Shown here one piece after another: positions 48,136 through 59,535 of a stretch of DNA of 64,000 nt. The position numbers and the translations under genes were made by a program. The stretch comes from Phytopseudomonas seleniipraecipitans. Lineage in GTDB: Bacteria > Pseudomonadota > Gammaproteobacteria > Pseudomonadales > Pseudomonadaceae. How positions within the stretch are numbered: position 1 is the stretch's first letter; every line of letters begins with the position of its first letter. Below the pieces are notes generated by a model that saw only the letters and a program-made list of their open reading frames with translations, was not told where the DNA came from and did not search any database. The stretch is from assembly GCF_900102335.1 (NCBI RefSeq), contig NZ_FNBM01000007.1:1-64000 (forward strand). Direction: 5' to 3'.

Positions 48136-48866
48136 TCAGTCTTCTCCTTGGCCGGCTCGAAGGTCGGCGTTTGTGTGTACACCATCACTTCCAGGACATC
48201 GGAGTGAAATTCTCGGCGGTACAGCACCACCACGACGCCTGCGCTAACCAGCATGAAGAACCAGGGGTTGATGAACCAGGCCAGGGTGGCCATGCCGAAA
48301 TAGTAGGCGCGCAGACCGTAGTTGAACTGGTTGGCCGCCATCGAGATGACCCGTGCAGTTCGCTCGCCGAAGGCTTTGCGTTCCTGCTCGGTGACATGCC
48401 GCTCACCAATCATCGGTGCCGAGCCTACGAGTACGGCCGCGAAGTTGTACTGGCGCATACACCAACTGAATGTGAAGAAGGCGTAGACGAACACCACGCC
48501 CAGGCACAGCAGCTTCGCCTCAGACATGCTGCGGCTCGCGCCCTGCACGAACGGCAGATCAGCCAGCAACGACACTGCTCGGTCCGACGCTCCCAGCACG
48601 GTAAGAATGCCAGCCAGAATGATCAGCGTGCTGGAGGCGAAGAACGATGCGTTACGTTCCAGGTTACCGATCACGTTGGCGTCAGCGATGCGGTTGTCGC
48701 GCAGTAGCATGCGGCGCATCCAGTCTTCGCGATAAAGGTGCAACACGCTGGCCAGGCAGGGCGTGGTACGCCCCTTGGCTTGTGCGTAGCGGGTATAGCC
48801 GCCCCAGCAGAAGACAAACCAGAGGACAGCTAGCAGATGAGGCAGATAATCTTCGCTGATAGGCAT
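48132..48866 (-). CDS. DUF599 family membrane protein
   Basis: The 244-residue protein has about four to five membrane helices (LPHLLAVLWFVFCWGGYTRY, then SSTLIILAGILTVLGASDRA and LLCLGVVFVYAFFTFSWCMR). MRRMLLRDNRIADANVIGNL and SMAANQFNYGLRAYYFGMAT are the conserved DUF599 stretches. The function is unknown. The start at 48866 (MPISEDYL) has AAGGAG eight bases upstream. It is the first gene of a unit with the MAPEG gene. Confidence 0.85.
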   Translation of the reverse strand: MPISEDYLPHLLAVLWFVFCWGGYTRYAQAKGRTTPCLASVLHLYREDWMRRMLLRDNRIADANVIGNLERNASFFASSTLIILAGILTVLGASDRAVSLLADLPFVQGASRSMSEAKLLCLGVVFVYAFFTFSWCMRQYNFAAVLVGSAPMIGERHVTEQERKAFGERTARVISMAANQFNYGLRAYYFGMATLAWFINPWFFMLVSAGVVVVLYRREFHSDVLEVMVYTQTPTFEPAKEKTE

Positions 48867-48912
48867 GCAGGCTCCTTGTAATGCTGGAGCGATTATAGAC
48901 CTGGGAGACATG

Positions 48913-48937
48913 AAAAAGCCGCTCAAGCGAGCGGCTT
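48913..48937 (-). terminator. Terminator of brnQ
   Basis: On the minus strand AAGCCGCTCG, loop CTT, GAGCGGCTTTTTCA, about 20 bp beyond the brnQ stop. Confidence 0.88.
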
Positions 48938-48956
48938 CCAGTACACCTGCAACAGC

Positions 48957-50270
48957 TTATGCCGCTGCGGTCTGCCTGCTACCGAGCACGCGGTCGATGA
49001 TCGCCGCAAGCACCAGCGTCACCAGCACCGGCACCAGCCAGCCCAGACTTTGCGCGGCAAATGGCAGCTTGCCGAAGTAACCCGGAACATACGCGCTCCA
49101 GCCTGCTGCTCCCATGCCGTCGGCAATGCCGAATACCAGCGTTACGGCCATCACTGGCACGAAGACCCGAGACTGCGACAGCCAGAAACGGTTGGCCAGG
49201 CTCAACGCCACCAGCACGATAGCGAGCGGATAAAGCCCCACCAGTACCGGCACGGAAACGCTGATCAATTGAGTCAGCCCTTGGTTAGAGACCGCCAGGC
49301 TGAACACTGCCAAAACAATCACCACCGCGCGGTACGGAACCTTGAGCAGATCGCCGAAGAACTCGCCGCATGCCGTGAGCAGGCCCACCGCAGTCGTCAT
49401 GCACGCCAGGATGATGACCACTGCCAGAAGCAGGGAGCCGGTCGAGCCAAACGTCTGGTTCACGTAGGTGGTGAGAATCTGCCCGCCGTTCTCGGCACCG
49501 GCAGCCAGTGCATGGCTGGTTGCACCCAGGTAGAAGAACGACAGATACACCAGCGACAGCGCAACGGCTGCGATGATGCCGGCAATTACGCAGTAACGAG
49601 TGATCAGGCCGTCGTTGGTGATACCACGCGCCCGAATGGCATTGGTGATCACGATGCCGAATACCAGAGCGCCAAGGGCATCCATGGTCAAATAGCCCTG
49701 CAAAAACCCTTGCACCAGTGGCTCGCTGCGATAAGCGCCTGTCGCAGGGCCTACTTCACCCACGGGAGCGAATACCGCAACGCCGCCCAATACGATCAGC
49801 GCAACAATAAGCACCGGGGTAATGAACTTGCCGACACGGTCAACCAGGCGGCCAGGATTGAGCGAAAGGAACAACACCGCTGCAAAATACACCGCGGTGT
49901 ACACCAGCAGCGCCATGGGACTGTTGCCGACAAAGGGCTGCATACCGATTTCGAACGATGCAACGGCTGTGCGTGGCGTGGCAAACAGTGGGCCGATGGC
50001 CAGGTACACCGCCACCGCCAAGGCAATGCCCGCCCAACGGCCCAGCGGCGTCGTGAGCATTGGCAGCCCCCCACCGACACGCGCGAGGGCGACGACCGTG
50101 AGCAACGGTAAACCCACACCGGTCAATAGAAAGCCGATCGCCGCAGGCGCGATGTTCTCGCCAGCCGCCATGCCCGCACTGGGCGGGAAGATGATGTTGC
50201 CCGCGCCAAGAAACAGCGCAAACGTCATGAAACCAAGCGCCAGGAGATCCAGGCCTTTCAAGCGAGTCAT
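48957..50270 (-). CDS. brnQ: Branched-chain amino acid transport system II carrier BrnQ/BraB
   Basis: The 437-residue inner membrane protein has about 12 membrane segments. It imports Leu, Ile and Val with Na+ or H+. The signature LALGFMTFALFLGAGNIIFP near the N-terminus is diagnostic, as are YLTMDALGALVFGIVITNAI and SVPVLVGLYPLAIVLVAL. The ATG at 50270 (MTRLKGLDLLALG) fits the family but has no clear ribosome site in the TATTTCCCTT before it, so translation may be weak or leader-dependent. An in-frame extension upstream is not conserved. Confidence 0.92.
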   Translation of the reverse strand: MTRLKGLDLLALGFMTFALFLGAGNIIFPPSAGMAAGENIAPAAIGFLLTGVGLPLLTVVALARVGGGLPMLTTPLGRWAGIALAVAVYLAIGPLFATPRTAVASFEIGMQPFVGNSPMALLVYTAVYFAAVLFLSLNPGRLVDRVGKFITPVLIVALIVLGGVAVFAPVGEVGPATGAYRSEPLVQGFLQGYLTMDALGALVFGIVITNAIRARGITNDGLITRYCVIAGIIAAVALSLVYLSFFYLGATSHALAAGAENGGQILTTYVNQTFGSTGSLLLAVVIILACMTTAVGLLTACGEFFGDLLKVPYRAVVIVLAVFSLAVSNQGLTQLISVSVPVLVGLYPLAIVLVALSLANRFWLSQSRVFVPVMAVTLVFGIADGMGAAGWSAYVPGYFGKLPFAAQSLGWLVPVLVTLVLAAIIDRVLGSRQTAAA

Positions 50271-50488
50271 AAGGGAAATACCACAGGCAAAAATATCGAG
50301 GAGGTCGTGAAGGTTTCCATCGGGATCAGGGGAAACATTGACCAGGCTTGTGGCCGGGCCGTTAGCGCGCTGTTCGTCTGCTTCTGGCAGGTGCAACGCA
50401 AGGGGGCGCCATGTTAACCAAAATCGACTGGCAACTCGAAATTGGCGGATCAGCTGTCGATCCTCTGTACGTTCACGTCGCGCATACG

Positions 50489-50516
50489 AAAAAGGCCACC
50501 CGAAGGTGGCCTTTTT
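50489..50516. terminator. Bidirectional terminator between sucD and brnQ
   Basis: AAAAAGGCCACC, loop CGAA, GGTGGCCTTTTT has A and T runs on both sides. It ends the sucABCD transcript on the minus strand, about 150 bp after the sucD stop. Confidence 0.88.
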
Positions 50517-50528
50517 ACAGTCAAAACG

Positions 50529-50669
50529 CTTTAGAAGCTGTTCATGGTCTGCTGCGCGTCAGCCCTGCGGCGTCTGGCTCGGAATGCTCATTTACACCAG
50601 TAAACTGCGCTTCCTCGCTGTTTTGCCTTGCAGGGCTCTAGCTCGCGAGATCGTGAACACGTTCTTAGG
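50529..50669. repeat. Long imperfect inverted repeat overlapping the sucD stop codon
   Basis: The left 40 bases (from 50529) match the reverse complement of the right 40 (to 50669) at 27 positions without gaps, e.g. AGAAGCTGTTCATGGTCT against AGAACGTGTTCACGATCT. The centre holds TTTAC-ACCA-GTAAA (50591-50604), so the whole 140 bp can fold as one long hairpin. Its right end covers the sucD stop codon TAA (50667-50665). It looks like a small palindromic intergenic repeat of the MITE or REP-like kind. Confidence 0.6.
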
Positions 50670-51551
50670 CTTTCTTGACTTCCCAACCGGTCAGCTCGGC
50701 CAAGGCCTTACCGATGTCAGCCAGGGAACGCACGGTTTTCACGCCTGCGTCCTGCAGTGCAGCGAATTTCTCGTCTGCAGTGCCTTTGCCGCCGGAAATG
50801 ATGGCGCCAGCATGGCCCATACGCTTGCCCGGAGGAGCAGTCACACCAGCGATGTAGGAAACTACAGGCTTGGTGACGTTGGCCTTGATGTAGGCAGCCG
50901 CTTCTTCTTCAGCCGAACCGCCGATCTCACCGATCATGACGATCGCTTCGGTCTTCGGGTCTTCCTGGAACAGCTTCAGGATGTCGATGAAGTTGGAGCC
51001 CGGGATCGGGTCGCCACCGATGCCCACGCAAGTGGACTGGCCGAAACCGGCGTCAGTGGTCTGCTTGACGGCTTCATAGGTCAGGGTGCCGGAACGCGAC
51101 ACGATGCCTACTTTGCCTGGCAGGTGGATGTGACCCGGCATGATGCCGATCTTGCACTCGCCCGGAGTGATAACGCCTGGGCAGTTAGGACCGATCAGGG
51201 TAACGCCCAGCTCGTCGCAAGTGACCTTGGCATCCAGCATGTCCAGGGTAGGAATGCCTTCGGTGATGCACACGATCAGCTTGATGCCGCCGAAAGCAGC
51301 TTCCAGGATCGAATCTTTGCAGAACGGAGCCGGAACGTAGATGACCGAAGCGTCAGCGCCAGTCGCTTCCACAGCTTCCTTCACAGTGTTGAACACTGGT
51401 AGGTTCAGGTGGGTAGTACCGCCTTTACCTGGAGTCACGCCGCCAACCATCTTGGTGCCGTAGGCGATGGCTTGTTCGGAGTGGAAGGTACCTTGCGAAC
51501 CAGTGAAACCCTGGCAGATAACCTTGGTGTCTTTATTGATCAGGACGCTCA

Positions 51552-51552
<1 letters not shown>
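50665..51552 (-). CDS. sucD: Succinyl-CoA synthetase alpha subunit
   Basis: The 295-residue subunit has the CoA-binding Rossmann domain ([20 protein letters not shown]) and the phosphohistidine loop [20 protein letters not shown], where the histidine carries the phosphate. [20 protein letters not shown] is also diagnostic. With SucC it converts succinyl-CoA to succinate while forming ATP or GTP. Its start overlaps the sucC stop by one base, so the subunits are made together. The last codons lie in a palindromic repeat. Confidence 0.97.
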
Positions 51553-52718
<1,166 letters not shown>

Positions 52719-52783
52719 GCTTGTCTACCGTTTTCGTTTAGGTATTGCGCATCGGCGCTGCACTTGCGTGCCGCACCACCTGT

Positions 52784-52801
52784 GACTGCCTCAAGGCAGT
52801 C
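52784..52801 (-). promoter_or_regulatory. Hairpin in the sucC leader, candidate sucC RNA motif
   Basis: GACTGCC, loop TCAA on the plus strand, GGCAGTC is a perfect 7-bp stem 66 bp upstream of the sucC start. A conserved sucC RNA motif is known from pseudomonads, but I cannot confirm that this sequence matches its consensus. Confidence 0.35.
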
Positions 52802-52862
52802 CGGCGCACATTCCGCGTGTAGGCTGAGCCTGCGCGGGCCATGCACCGTGGTTCTGCTTCGC

Positions 52863-52907
52863 GAAAAATCGTCTGCACGACGCCGGCCAACAGGCCGGCA
52901 CCAGACG
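52863..52907 (-). terminator. Terminator-like hairpin between lpdG and sucC
   Basis: On the minus strand CGTCT and GCCGGCC pair with GGCCGGC and AGACG around loop TGTT, with an internal loop, and are followed by ATTTTTCG. It starts about 10 bp after the lpdG stop. It could reduce transcription into sucCD. Confidence 0.6.
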
Positions 52908-52916
52908 AACGACTTC

Positions 52917-54386
<1,470 letters not shown>

Positions 54387-54438
54387 TCAGGTGCAGACGC
54401 GGGCCTTGTGGAACCCGCCATCTGCTACCCGCAGCCGT

Positions 54439-55653
54439 TTAGATGTCCAGCAACAGACGAGCTGGGTCTTCCAGCAGGTTCTTGATGGTCACCAGGAAAG
54501 TCACGGCTTCTTTACCGTCGATCAGGCGGTGATCATAGGACAGCGCCAGGTACATCATCGGACGAATGACCACCTGGCCATTCACCGCAACCGGACGCTG
54601 AATGATGTTGTGCATGCCGAGGATTGCAGCCTGCGGCGGGTTGACGATCGGCGTCGACATCATCGAACCGAAGGTGCCGCCGTTGGTGATGGTGAACGTG
54701 CCGCCAGTCATCTCTTCGATGGACAGCTTGCCGTCGCGAGCTTTCTTGCCATAGGCAGCGATGCCGGCTTCGATATCGGCCAGGCCCATGGACTCGGCGT
54801 TACGCAGAACCGGTACCACCAGGCCGCGATCGCTGGAAACGGCAACGCCGATATCCTGATAGCCATGGTAGACGATGTCGTTGCCGTCGATCGAGGCGTT
54901 GACCGCTGGCAGGCGCTTCAGCGCTTCGGTAGCCGCCTTGACGAAGAAGGACATGAAGCCCAGACGAGTACCGTTGTGGGTCTTCTCGAACTGGTCTTTG
55001 TACTTCGAACGCAGCGCCATGATTTCCGACATGTCGACTTCGTTGAAAGTAGTCAGCATGGCCATGTTCGACTGTGCTTCGACCAGACGGCGTGCAACGG
55101 TGGCACGTACACGGGTCATCGGTACGCGCTTCTCGGTGCGCTCGCCAGCGGCGGCGACAACCGGGGCAGCGGCGGCAGCAGCTGGCTTGGCAGCTGGTGC
55201 GTTCTTCTTGGCTTCAACGGCTGCGACCACATCTTCCTTGGTCACGCGCCCGCCTTTGCCCGAACCACTGAGGCTGTTAGGGTCGATGCCGTTTTCTTCA
55301 GCGATCTTGCGCGCCGCTGGCGACAGCAGTTGGTCATCGCCATCGGCAGCAGGTGCAGCGGCTTGCGCCGGGGCGGAGGCGGCTTGAGCCGGAGCGGCGG
55401 CCGGAGCAGCAGCGCCGCCTTCGGTCAGCGTGCCGAGTACTTCGTTGCTCAGGACGGTGTCGCCTTCGTTCTTGACGATTTCGGCAACCACACCATCGGC
55501 CTCGGCCAATACTTCGATCACGACTTTGTCGGTTTCGATGTCAACGATCAGCTCATCGCGCTTCACCGCTTCGCCCGGCTTCTTGTGCCAAGTGGCCACG
55601 GTGCCGTCGGCGACCGATTCCGGGAATGTAGGGGCTTTGATCTCGATAGCCAT
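54439..55653 (-). CDS. sucB: Dihydrolipoamide succinyltransferase (E2 of 2-oxoglutarate dehydrogenase)
   Basis: The 404-residue protein has a single lipoyl domain (about 1-77, with the lipoylated lysine in [11 protein letters not shown]). An Ala/Pro-rich linker follows, then the E3-binding domain ([20 protein letters not shown] then [14 protein letters not shown]). After a second linker comes the catalytic core with [20 protein letters not shown] carrying the active His and Asp. It moves the succinyl group from SucA to CoA and forms the core of the complex. It starts 71 bp after sucA. Confidence 0.97.
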   Translation of the reverse strand: MAIEIKAPTFPESVADGTVATWHKKPGEAVKRDELIVDIETDKVVIEVLAEADGVVAEIVKNEGDTVLSNEVLGTLTEGGAAAPAAAPAQAASAPAQAAAPAADGDDQLLSPAARKIAEENGIDPNSLSGSGKGGRVTKEDVVAAVEAKKNAPAAKPAAAAAAPVVAAAGERTEKRVPMTRVRATVARRLVEAQSNMAMLTTFNEVDMSEIMALRSKYKDQFEKTHNGTRLGFMSFFVKAATEALKRLPAVNASIDGNDIVYHGYQDIGVAVSSDRGLVVPVLRNAESMGLADIEAGIAAYGKKARDGKLSIEEMTGGTFTITNGGTFGSMMSTPIVNPPQAAILGMHNIIQRPVAVNGQVVIRPMMYLALSYDHRLIDGKEAVTFLVTIKNLLEDPARLLLDI

Positions 55654-55687
55654 TGTGTTCTGTTCCTTAAATTCGGTTTGTTCGAGA

Positions 55688-55710
55688 AGGCGGTCTCAAT
55701 CGGACCGCCT
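55688..55710 (-). promoter_or_regulatory. Hairpin between sucA and sucB
   Basis: AGGCGGTC and GACCGCCT form an 8-bp stem with loop TCAATCG, midway in the 71-bp gap. There is no T run, so it is more likely an mRNA stability or processing element than a terminator. Confidence 0.4.
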
Positions 55711-55724
55711 CCTTCGCGATGGCG

Positions 55725-58556
55725 TTAAACGGTGAAGGCATCCTGCAGCAGTTTTTCCTGCTGCTCGGCGTGCATCGAAGCGTAACCACAAGCAGGAGCA
55801 GCGGAGGCATCACGCCCTGCATACTCGAGCACCAGAGCCTTGTTATGCGCAGTAGCGACACGACGCATATGGTGCTGGCTGCAATACCAGGCGCCTTGGT
55901 TCATCGGCTCTTCCTGACACCAGACGACATGCTTGAGGTTCTCGTAGCTAGCGAACACTTCATTCAGGTCATCTTCCGGGAACGGATAAAGCTGCTCGAT
56001 ACGCACAATGGCGATATCGCTGCGGCCTTCGGCGCGGCGCTTCTCCAGCAGGTCGTAATAAACCTTGCCGCTGCACAGAACCAGACGCTCGACCTGTTTC
56101 GGGTCGACGGCATCGATTTCCGGGATCACGGTCTGGAAAGAGCCTTCGGCCAGATCTTCCAGCGTCGACACGGCCAGCTTGTGGCGCAGCAGCGACTTCG
56201 GCGTCAGCACCACCAGCGGCTTGCGCAGCGGGCGGATAACCTGACGACGCAGCAGGTGATAGATCTGTGCCGGCGTGGTCGGTACTGCCACCTGGATATT
56301 GTGCTCGGCGCACAACTGCAGGTAACGCTCCAGACGTGCGGAGGAATGCTCCGGGCCCTGTCCTTCATAACCGTGCGGCAGCAACATGGTCAGGCCGCAC
56401 AGGCGACCCCACTTGGTCTCGCCACTGGAAATGAACTGATCGAAGACCACCTGGGCGCCGTTGGCGAAGTCACCGAACTGAGCTTCCCAGATCACCAGCG
56501 CGTTCGGCGTGGTGGTGGCGTAACCGTATTCAAATGCCAGGACGGCTTCTTCCGACAGGAACGAGTCGTACAGGTCGAAACGCGGCTGACCTTCATACAG
56601 GTTCTGCAGCGGCAAGTAAGCAGTGCCGTCCTTCTGATTGTGCAGCGCCGCATGGCGGTGCGAGAAGGTACCGCGGCCCACGTCCTGACCGGTGATGCGG
56701 ATCGGATGACCTTCAACCAGCAAGGTCGCGTACGCCATGGTTTCGGCGTAGCCCCAGTTCAGCGGCAAGCCGCCGGCGCCCATCTTGGCGCGGTCTTCAT
56801 AGATCTTGGTGACCTGGCGCTGGACGACGAAGCCATCCGGAGTCTCCAACAGTTTGCTGGACAGCTCCTGCAGGGTCTTCAAATCGAAGCGGGTGTCATG
56901 ACGCGCGGTCCAGGCATGACCCAGGTAGGGGCGCCAATCGACGAACAATTCCTTGTTCGGCTCTTTGACCAGGCTCTTGACCACATGCTGACCGTTATCC
57001 AGTGCGGTGCGGTACTCATCGACAGGGGCCTGCACGGCTTCAGCCGACAGGCGTCCGGCGCTGGTCAACGCTTCGGCGTACAGCTCACGGGTAGTGCGCT
57101 GCTTGGCGATCTGCTGGTACATCAGCGGCTGGGTACCACTCGGCTCATCGGCCTCGTTGTGGCCGCGACGGCGGTAGCAGACCAGATCGATGACCACGTC
57201 ACGCTTGTACTGCATGCGGTAATCGACAGCCAGTTGAGTAACGAACAACACGGCTTCCGGATCATCACCATTCACATGGAAGATCGGCGCCTGGATCATC
57301 TTGGCGACGTCGGTGGCGTATTCGGTAGAACGCGCATCGTCGGCACGGTTGGTGGTGAAACCCACCTGGTTGTTGATCACGATATGGATGGTGCCGCCCG
57401 TCTTGTACGCACGGGTCTGCGACATCTGGAAGGTTTCCATGACCACGCCCTGACCGGCGAAGGCTGCGTCACCGTGGAGGGAAATCGGCAGGACCTTGTC
57501 ACCAACGGCATCGTTGCGACGATCCTGACGAGCACGTACGGAACCCTCTACCACCGGAGACACGATCTCCAGGTGAGACGGGTTGAACGCCAGCGCCAAG
57601 TGAACTTCGCCACCGGTGGTCATCACGTTAGACGAGAAACCCTGGTGGTACTTCACGTCACCGGAGCTCAGGCCTTCGACTTTCTTGCCTTCAAACTCGT
57701 CGAACAGGTCGCGCGGGTTCTTGCCGAAAGTGTTGACCAGTACGTTCAGACGACCACGGTGGGCCATGCCGATGACGATTTCCTTGGTGCCGTAGGAACC
57801 ACTGCGCTGGATGATCTCATCGAGCAGCGGAATCAGGCTCTCGCCACCTTCCAGACCGAAACGTTTGGTACCCGGGTACTTGGTGCCCAGGTACTTTTCC
57901 AGACCTTCAGCGGCAGTCAGACGCTCCAGCAGGTGCGCCTGCGCCTCGGCAGATACCTGAGGACGACCACGCACGCTTTCCAGGCGCTGCTGGAACCAGC
58001 TGCGCTGCTCGGAATCGGTGATATGGGTGAACTCGGAGCCGATGGTGCGACAATATGTCTGCTGCAACGCATCGCGGATTTCCCGCAAAGTTGCTTCTTC
58101 TTTGCCGATTGCCAGACCACCCGTGCGGAAGGTGGTATCCAGATCCGCGTCGGTAAGACTGTAATGGCTGATCGACAGATCAGCAGGAACAGAACGCTGC
58201 CACAGCCCAAGCGGATCGAGCTGGGCCGCTTGGTGGCCACGCATGCGGAATGCCTGAATCAACCGCAACACTTCGACCTGCTTCTTCTCGTGTTCGCTGC
58301 TTACAGTACCGGCTGAAGCCGGCTGCGCGCGGCGCTGGTTTTTAGCCAGCAACACGAAATGATCACGAATCGTGGAGTGCGATACGTCGTTGGCGGTGCT
58401 GCCCTCTGATGGCAACTTATCGAAATAAGTGCGCCATTCTTCCGGCACAGCGTTGGGATCGTGCAGGTAGAGCTCGTAGAGCTCCTCCACGTAGGCAGCG
58501 TTACCACCGGATAGGTGGGCACTGTCCCACATGCGCTGCATCACGCTTTCTTGCAT
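55725..58556 (-). CDS. sucA: 2-oxoglutarate dehydrogenase E1 component
   Basis: The 943-residue thiamine diphosphate enzyme decarboxylates 2-oxoglutarate and loads succinyl onto SucB. The N-terminal peptide YVEELYELYLHDPNAVPEEW is the conserved E2-binding and signature region. ThDP-binding segments include KEIVIGMAHRGRLNVLVNTF, then LHGDAAFAGQGVVMETFQMS and HIVINNQVGFTTNRADDARS. The C-terminal EEPMNQGAWYCSQHHMRRVA is also typical. GAGGG lies about nine bases before the ATG. It is the first gene of the suc part of the sdh-suc cluster. Confidence 0.97.
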   Translation of the reverse strand: MQESVMQRMWDSAHLSGGNAAYVEELYELYLHDPNAVPEEWRTYFDKLPSEGSTANDVSHSTIRDHFVLLAKNQRRAQPASAGTVSSEHEKKQVEVLRLIQAFRMRGHQAAQLDPLGLWQRSVPADLSISHYSLTDADLDTTFRTGGLAIGKEEATLREIRDALQQTYCRTIGSEFTHITDSEQRSWFQQRLESVRGRPQVSAEAQAHLLERLTAAEGLEKYLGTKYPGTKRFGLEGGESLIPLLDEIIQRSGSYGTKEIVIGMAHRGRLNVLVNTFGKNPRDLFDEFEGKKVEGLSSGDVKYHQGFSSNVMTTGGEVHLALAFNPSHLEIVSPVVEGSVRARQDRRNDAVGDKVLPISLHGDAAFAGQGVVMETFQMSQTRAYKTGGTIHIVINNQVGFTTNRADDARSTEYATDVAKMIQAPIFHVNGDDPEAVLFVTQLAVDYRMQYKRDVVIDLVCYRRRGHNEADEPSGTQPLMYQQIAKQRTTRELYAEALTSAGRLSAEAVQAPVDEYRTALDNGQHVVKSLVKEPNKELFVDWRPYLGHAWTARHDTRFDLKTLQELSSKLLETPDGFVVQRQVTKIYEDRAKMGAGGLPLNWGYAETMAYATLLVEGHPIRITGQDVGRGTFSHRHAALHNQKDGTAYLPLQNLYEGQPRFDLYDSFLSEEAVLAFEYGYATTTPNALVIWEAQFGDFANGAQVVFDQFISSGETKWGRLCGLTMLLPHGYEGQGPEHSSARLERYLQLCAEHNIQVAVPTTPAQIYHLLRRQVIRPLRKPLVVLTPKSLLRHKLAVSTLEDLAEGSFQTVIPEIDAVDPKQVERLVLCSGKVYYDLLEKRRAEGRSDIAIVRIEQLYPFPEDDLNEVFASYENLKHVVWCQEEPMNQGAWYCSQHHMRRVATAHNKALVLEYAGRDASAAPACGYASMHAEQQEKLLQDAFTV

Positions 58557-58804
58557 GCTTGGTCACCCTCGGTAAGGGGACACCACCGGCAAGGATACCG
58601 ACTGGCTTGCTAAGTCATGTAAGCGACTTCGACAAAGCCACCAAGAATCCTGCAGATAGTCCGGGCACCAGCCCGAATGCCCCTGCTGGTCGTCATATTT
58701 TTCGTGTTAGGCCGTCGGCGGCTAGACCGGCGTCCTGGCTATACTGCAACACCGACATGAAGTCGGTGTTGCAGGCGTTGCGGGTCAAGCTAAAGAGCTA
58801 TGGA
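58557..58804 (-). other. Structured gap between sdhB and sucA
   Basis: On the minus strand this 248-base segment first holds a 13-bp hairpin (58774-58744, stem CTGCAACACCGAC, loop TTCAT) and later a short CGGGC-TGGT-GCCCG hairpin (58675-58662), before the sucA ribosome site. No T run follows the first stem. A sucA-II RNA motif is known upstream of sucA in Pseudomonadales and this is where it would be, but the match must be tested. Confidence 0.45.
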
Positions 58805-59524
58805 TCAAGTACCGCTCTGCAGCAGCATGTTGCGTACGTGACCGATTGCCTTGGTCGGGTTCAACCCTTTGGGGCAAACGTTCACGCAGTTCATGATGCC
58901 GCGGCAGCGGAACACACTGAATGGATCATCCAAAGACGCCAATCGTTCCGCGGTCTTGGTATCTCGGCTGTCAGCCAGGAAGCGATAGGCTTGCAGCAGC
59001 GCGGCCGGGCCCAGGAACTTGTCCGGGTTCCACCAGAACGACGGGCAGCTGGTCGAGCAGCACGCGCACAGAATGCACTCGTACAGGCCATCCAGCTTCT
59101 CGCGTTCAACCGGCGACTGCAGGCGCTCGATAGCCGGCGCCGGCGTGTCGTTCTGCAGGAACGGCTGCACCTTCTCGTACTGCTTGTAGAAGATGCTCAT
59201 ATCGACGACCAGGTCACGAATAACCGGCAGGCCGGGCAGCGGGCGAATCACCAGCTTATTGCCTTTGACCACGCCAGAGATCGGCGTGATGCATGCCAGG
59301 CCGTTCTTGCCGCTGATGTTCATGCCATCGGAACCGCAGACGCCTTCACGGCAGGAACGGCGGTAGGAGAAGCCTTCGTCCTGTTCCTTGATGAGGGCCA
59401 GTACGTCGAGCACCATCAGGTCCTTGCCGTCGATTTCGACGTCGAAGTCCTGCATGAACGGTGCCTTGTCGACTTCCGGGTTGTAGCGATAAACGCTGAC
59501 TTTCAAGCTTTTGCCAAGAGACAT
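58805..59524 (-). CDS. sdhB: Succinate dehydrogenase iron-sulfur subunit
   Basis: The 239-residue subunit carries three Fe-S clusters. The [2Fe-2S] ligands are in SYRRSCREGVCGSDGMNISG plus NGLACITP. The [4Fe-4S] and [3Fe-4S] ligands are in ECILCACCSTSCPSFWWNPD and FRCRGIMNCVNVCPKGLNP. It passes electrons from SdhA to quinone. The ATG at 59524 has AAGG nine bases upstream; a GTG at 59533 would add three residues. Confidence 0.97.
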   Translation of the reverse strand: MSLGKSLKVSVYRYNPEVDKAPFMQDFDVEIDGKDLMVLDVLALIKEQDEGFSYRRSCREGVCGSDGMNISGKNGLACITPISGVVKGNKLVIRPLPGLPVIRDLVVDMSIFYKQYEKVQPFLQNDTPAPAIERLQSPVEREKLDGLYECILCACCSTSCPSFWWNPDKFLGPAALLQAYRFLADSRDTKTAERLASLDDPFSVFRCRGIMNCVNVCPKGLNPTKAIGHVRNMLLQSGT

Positions 59525-59535
59525 GGTAGCCACCC

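Noticed and set aside
55719..58316. 865-codon plus-strand frame opposite sucA
   Set aside because: Same reason as for uvrC: sucA is certain on the other strand and this is its stop-free shadow.
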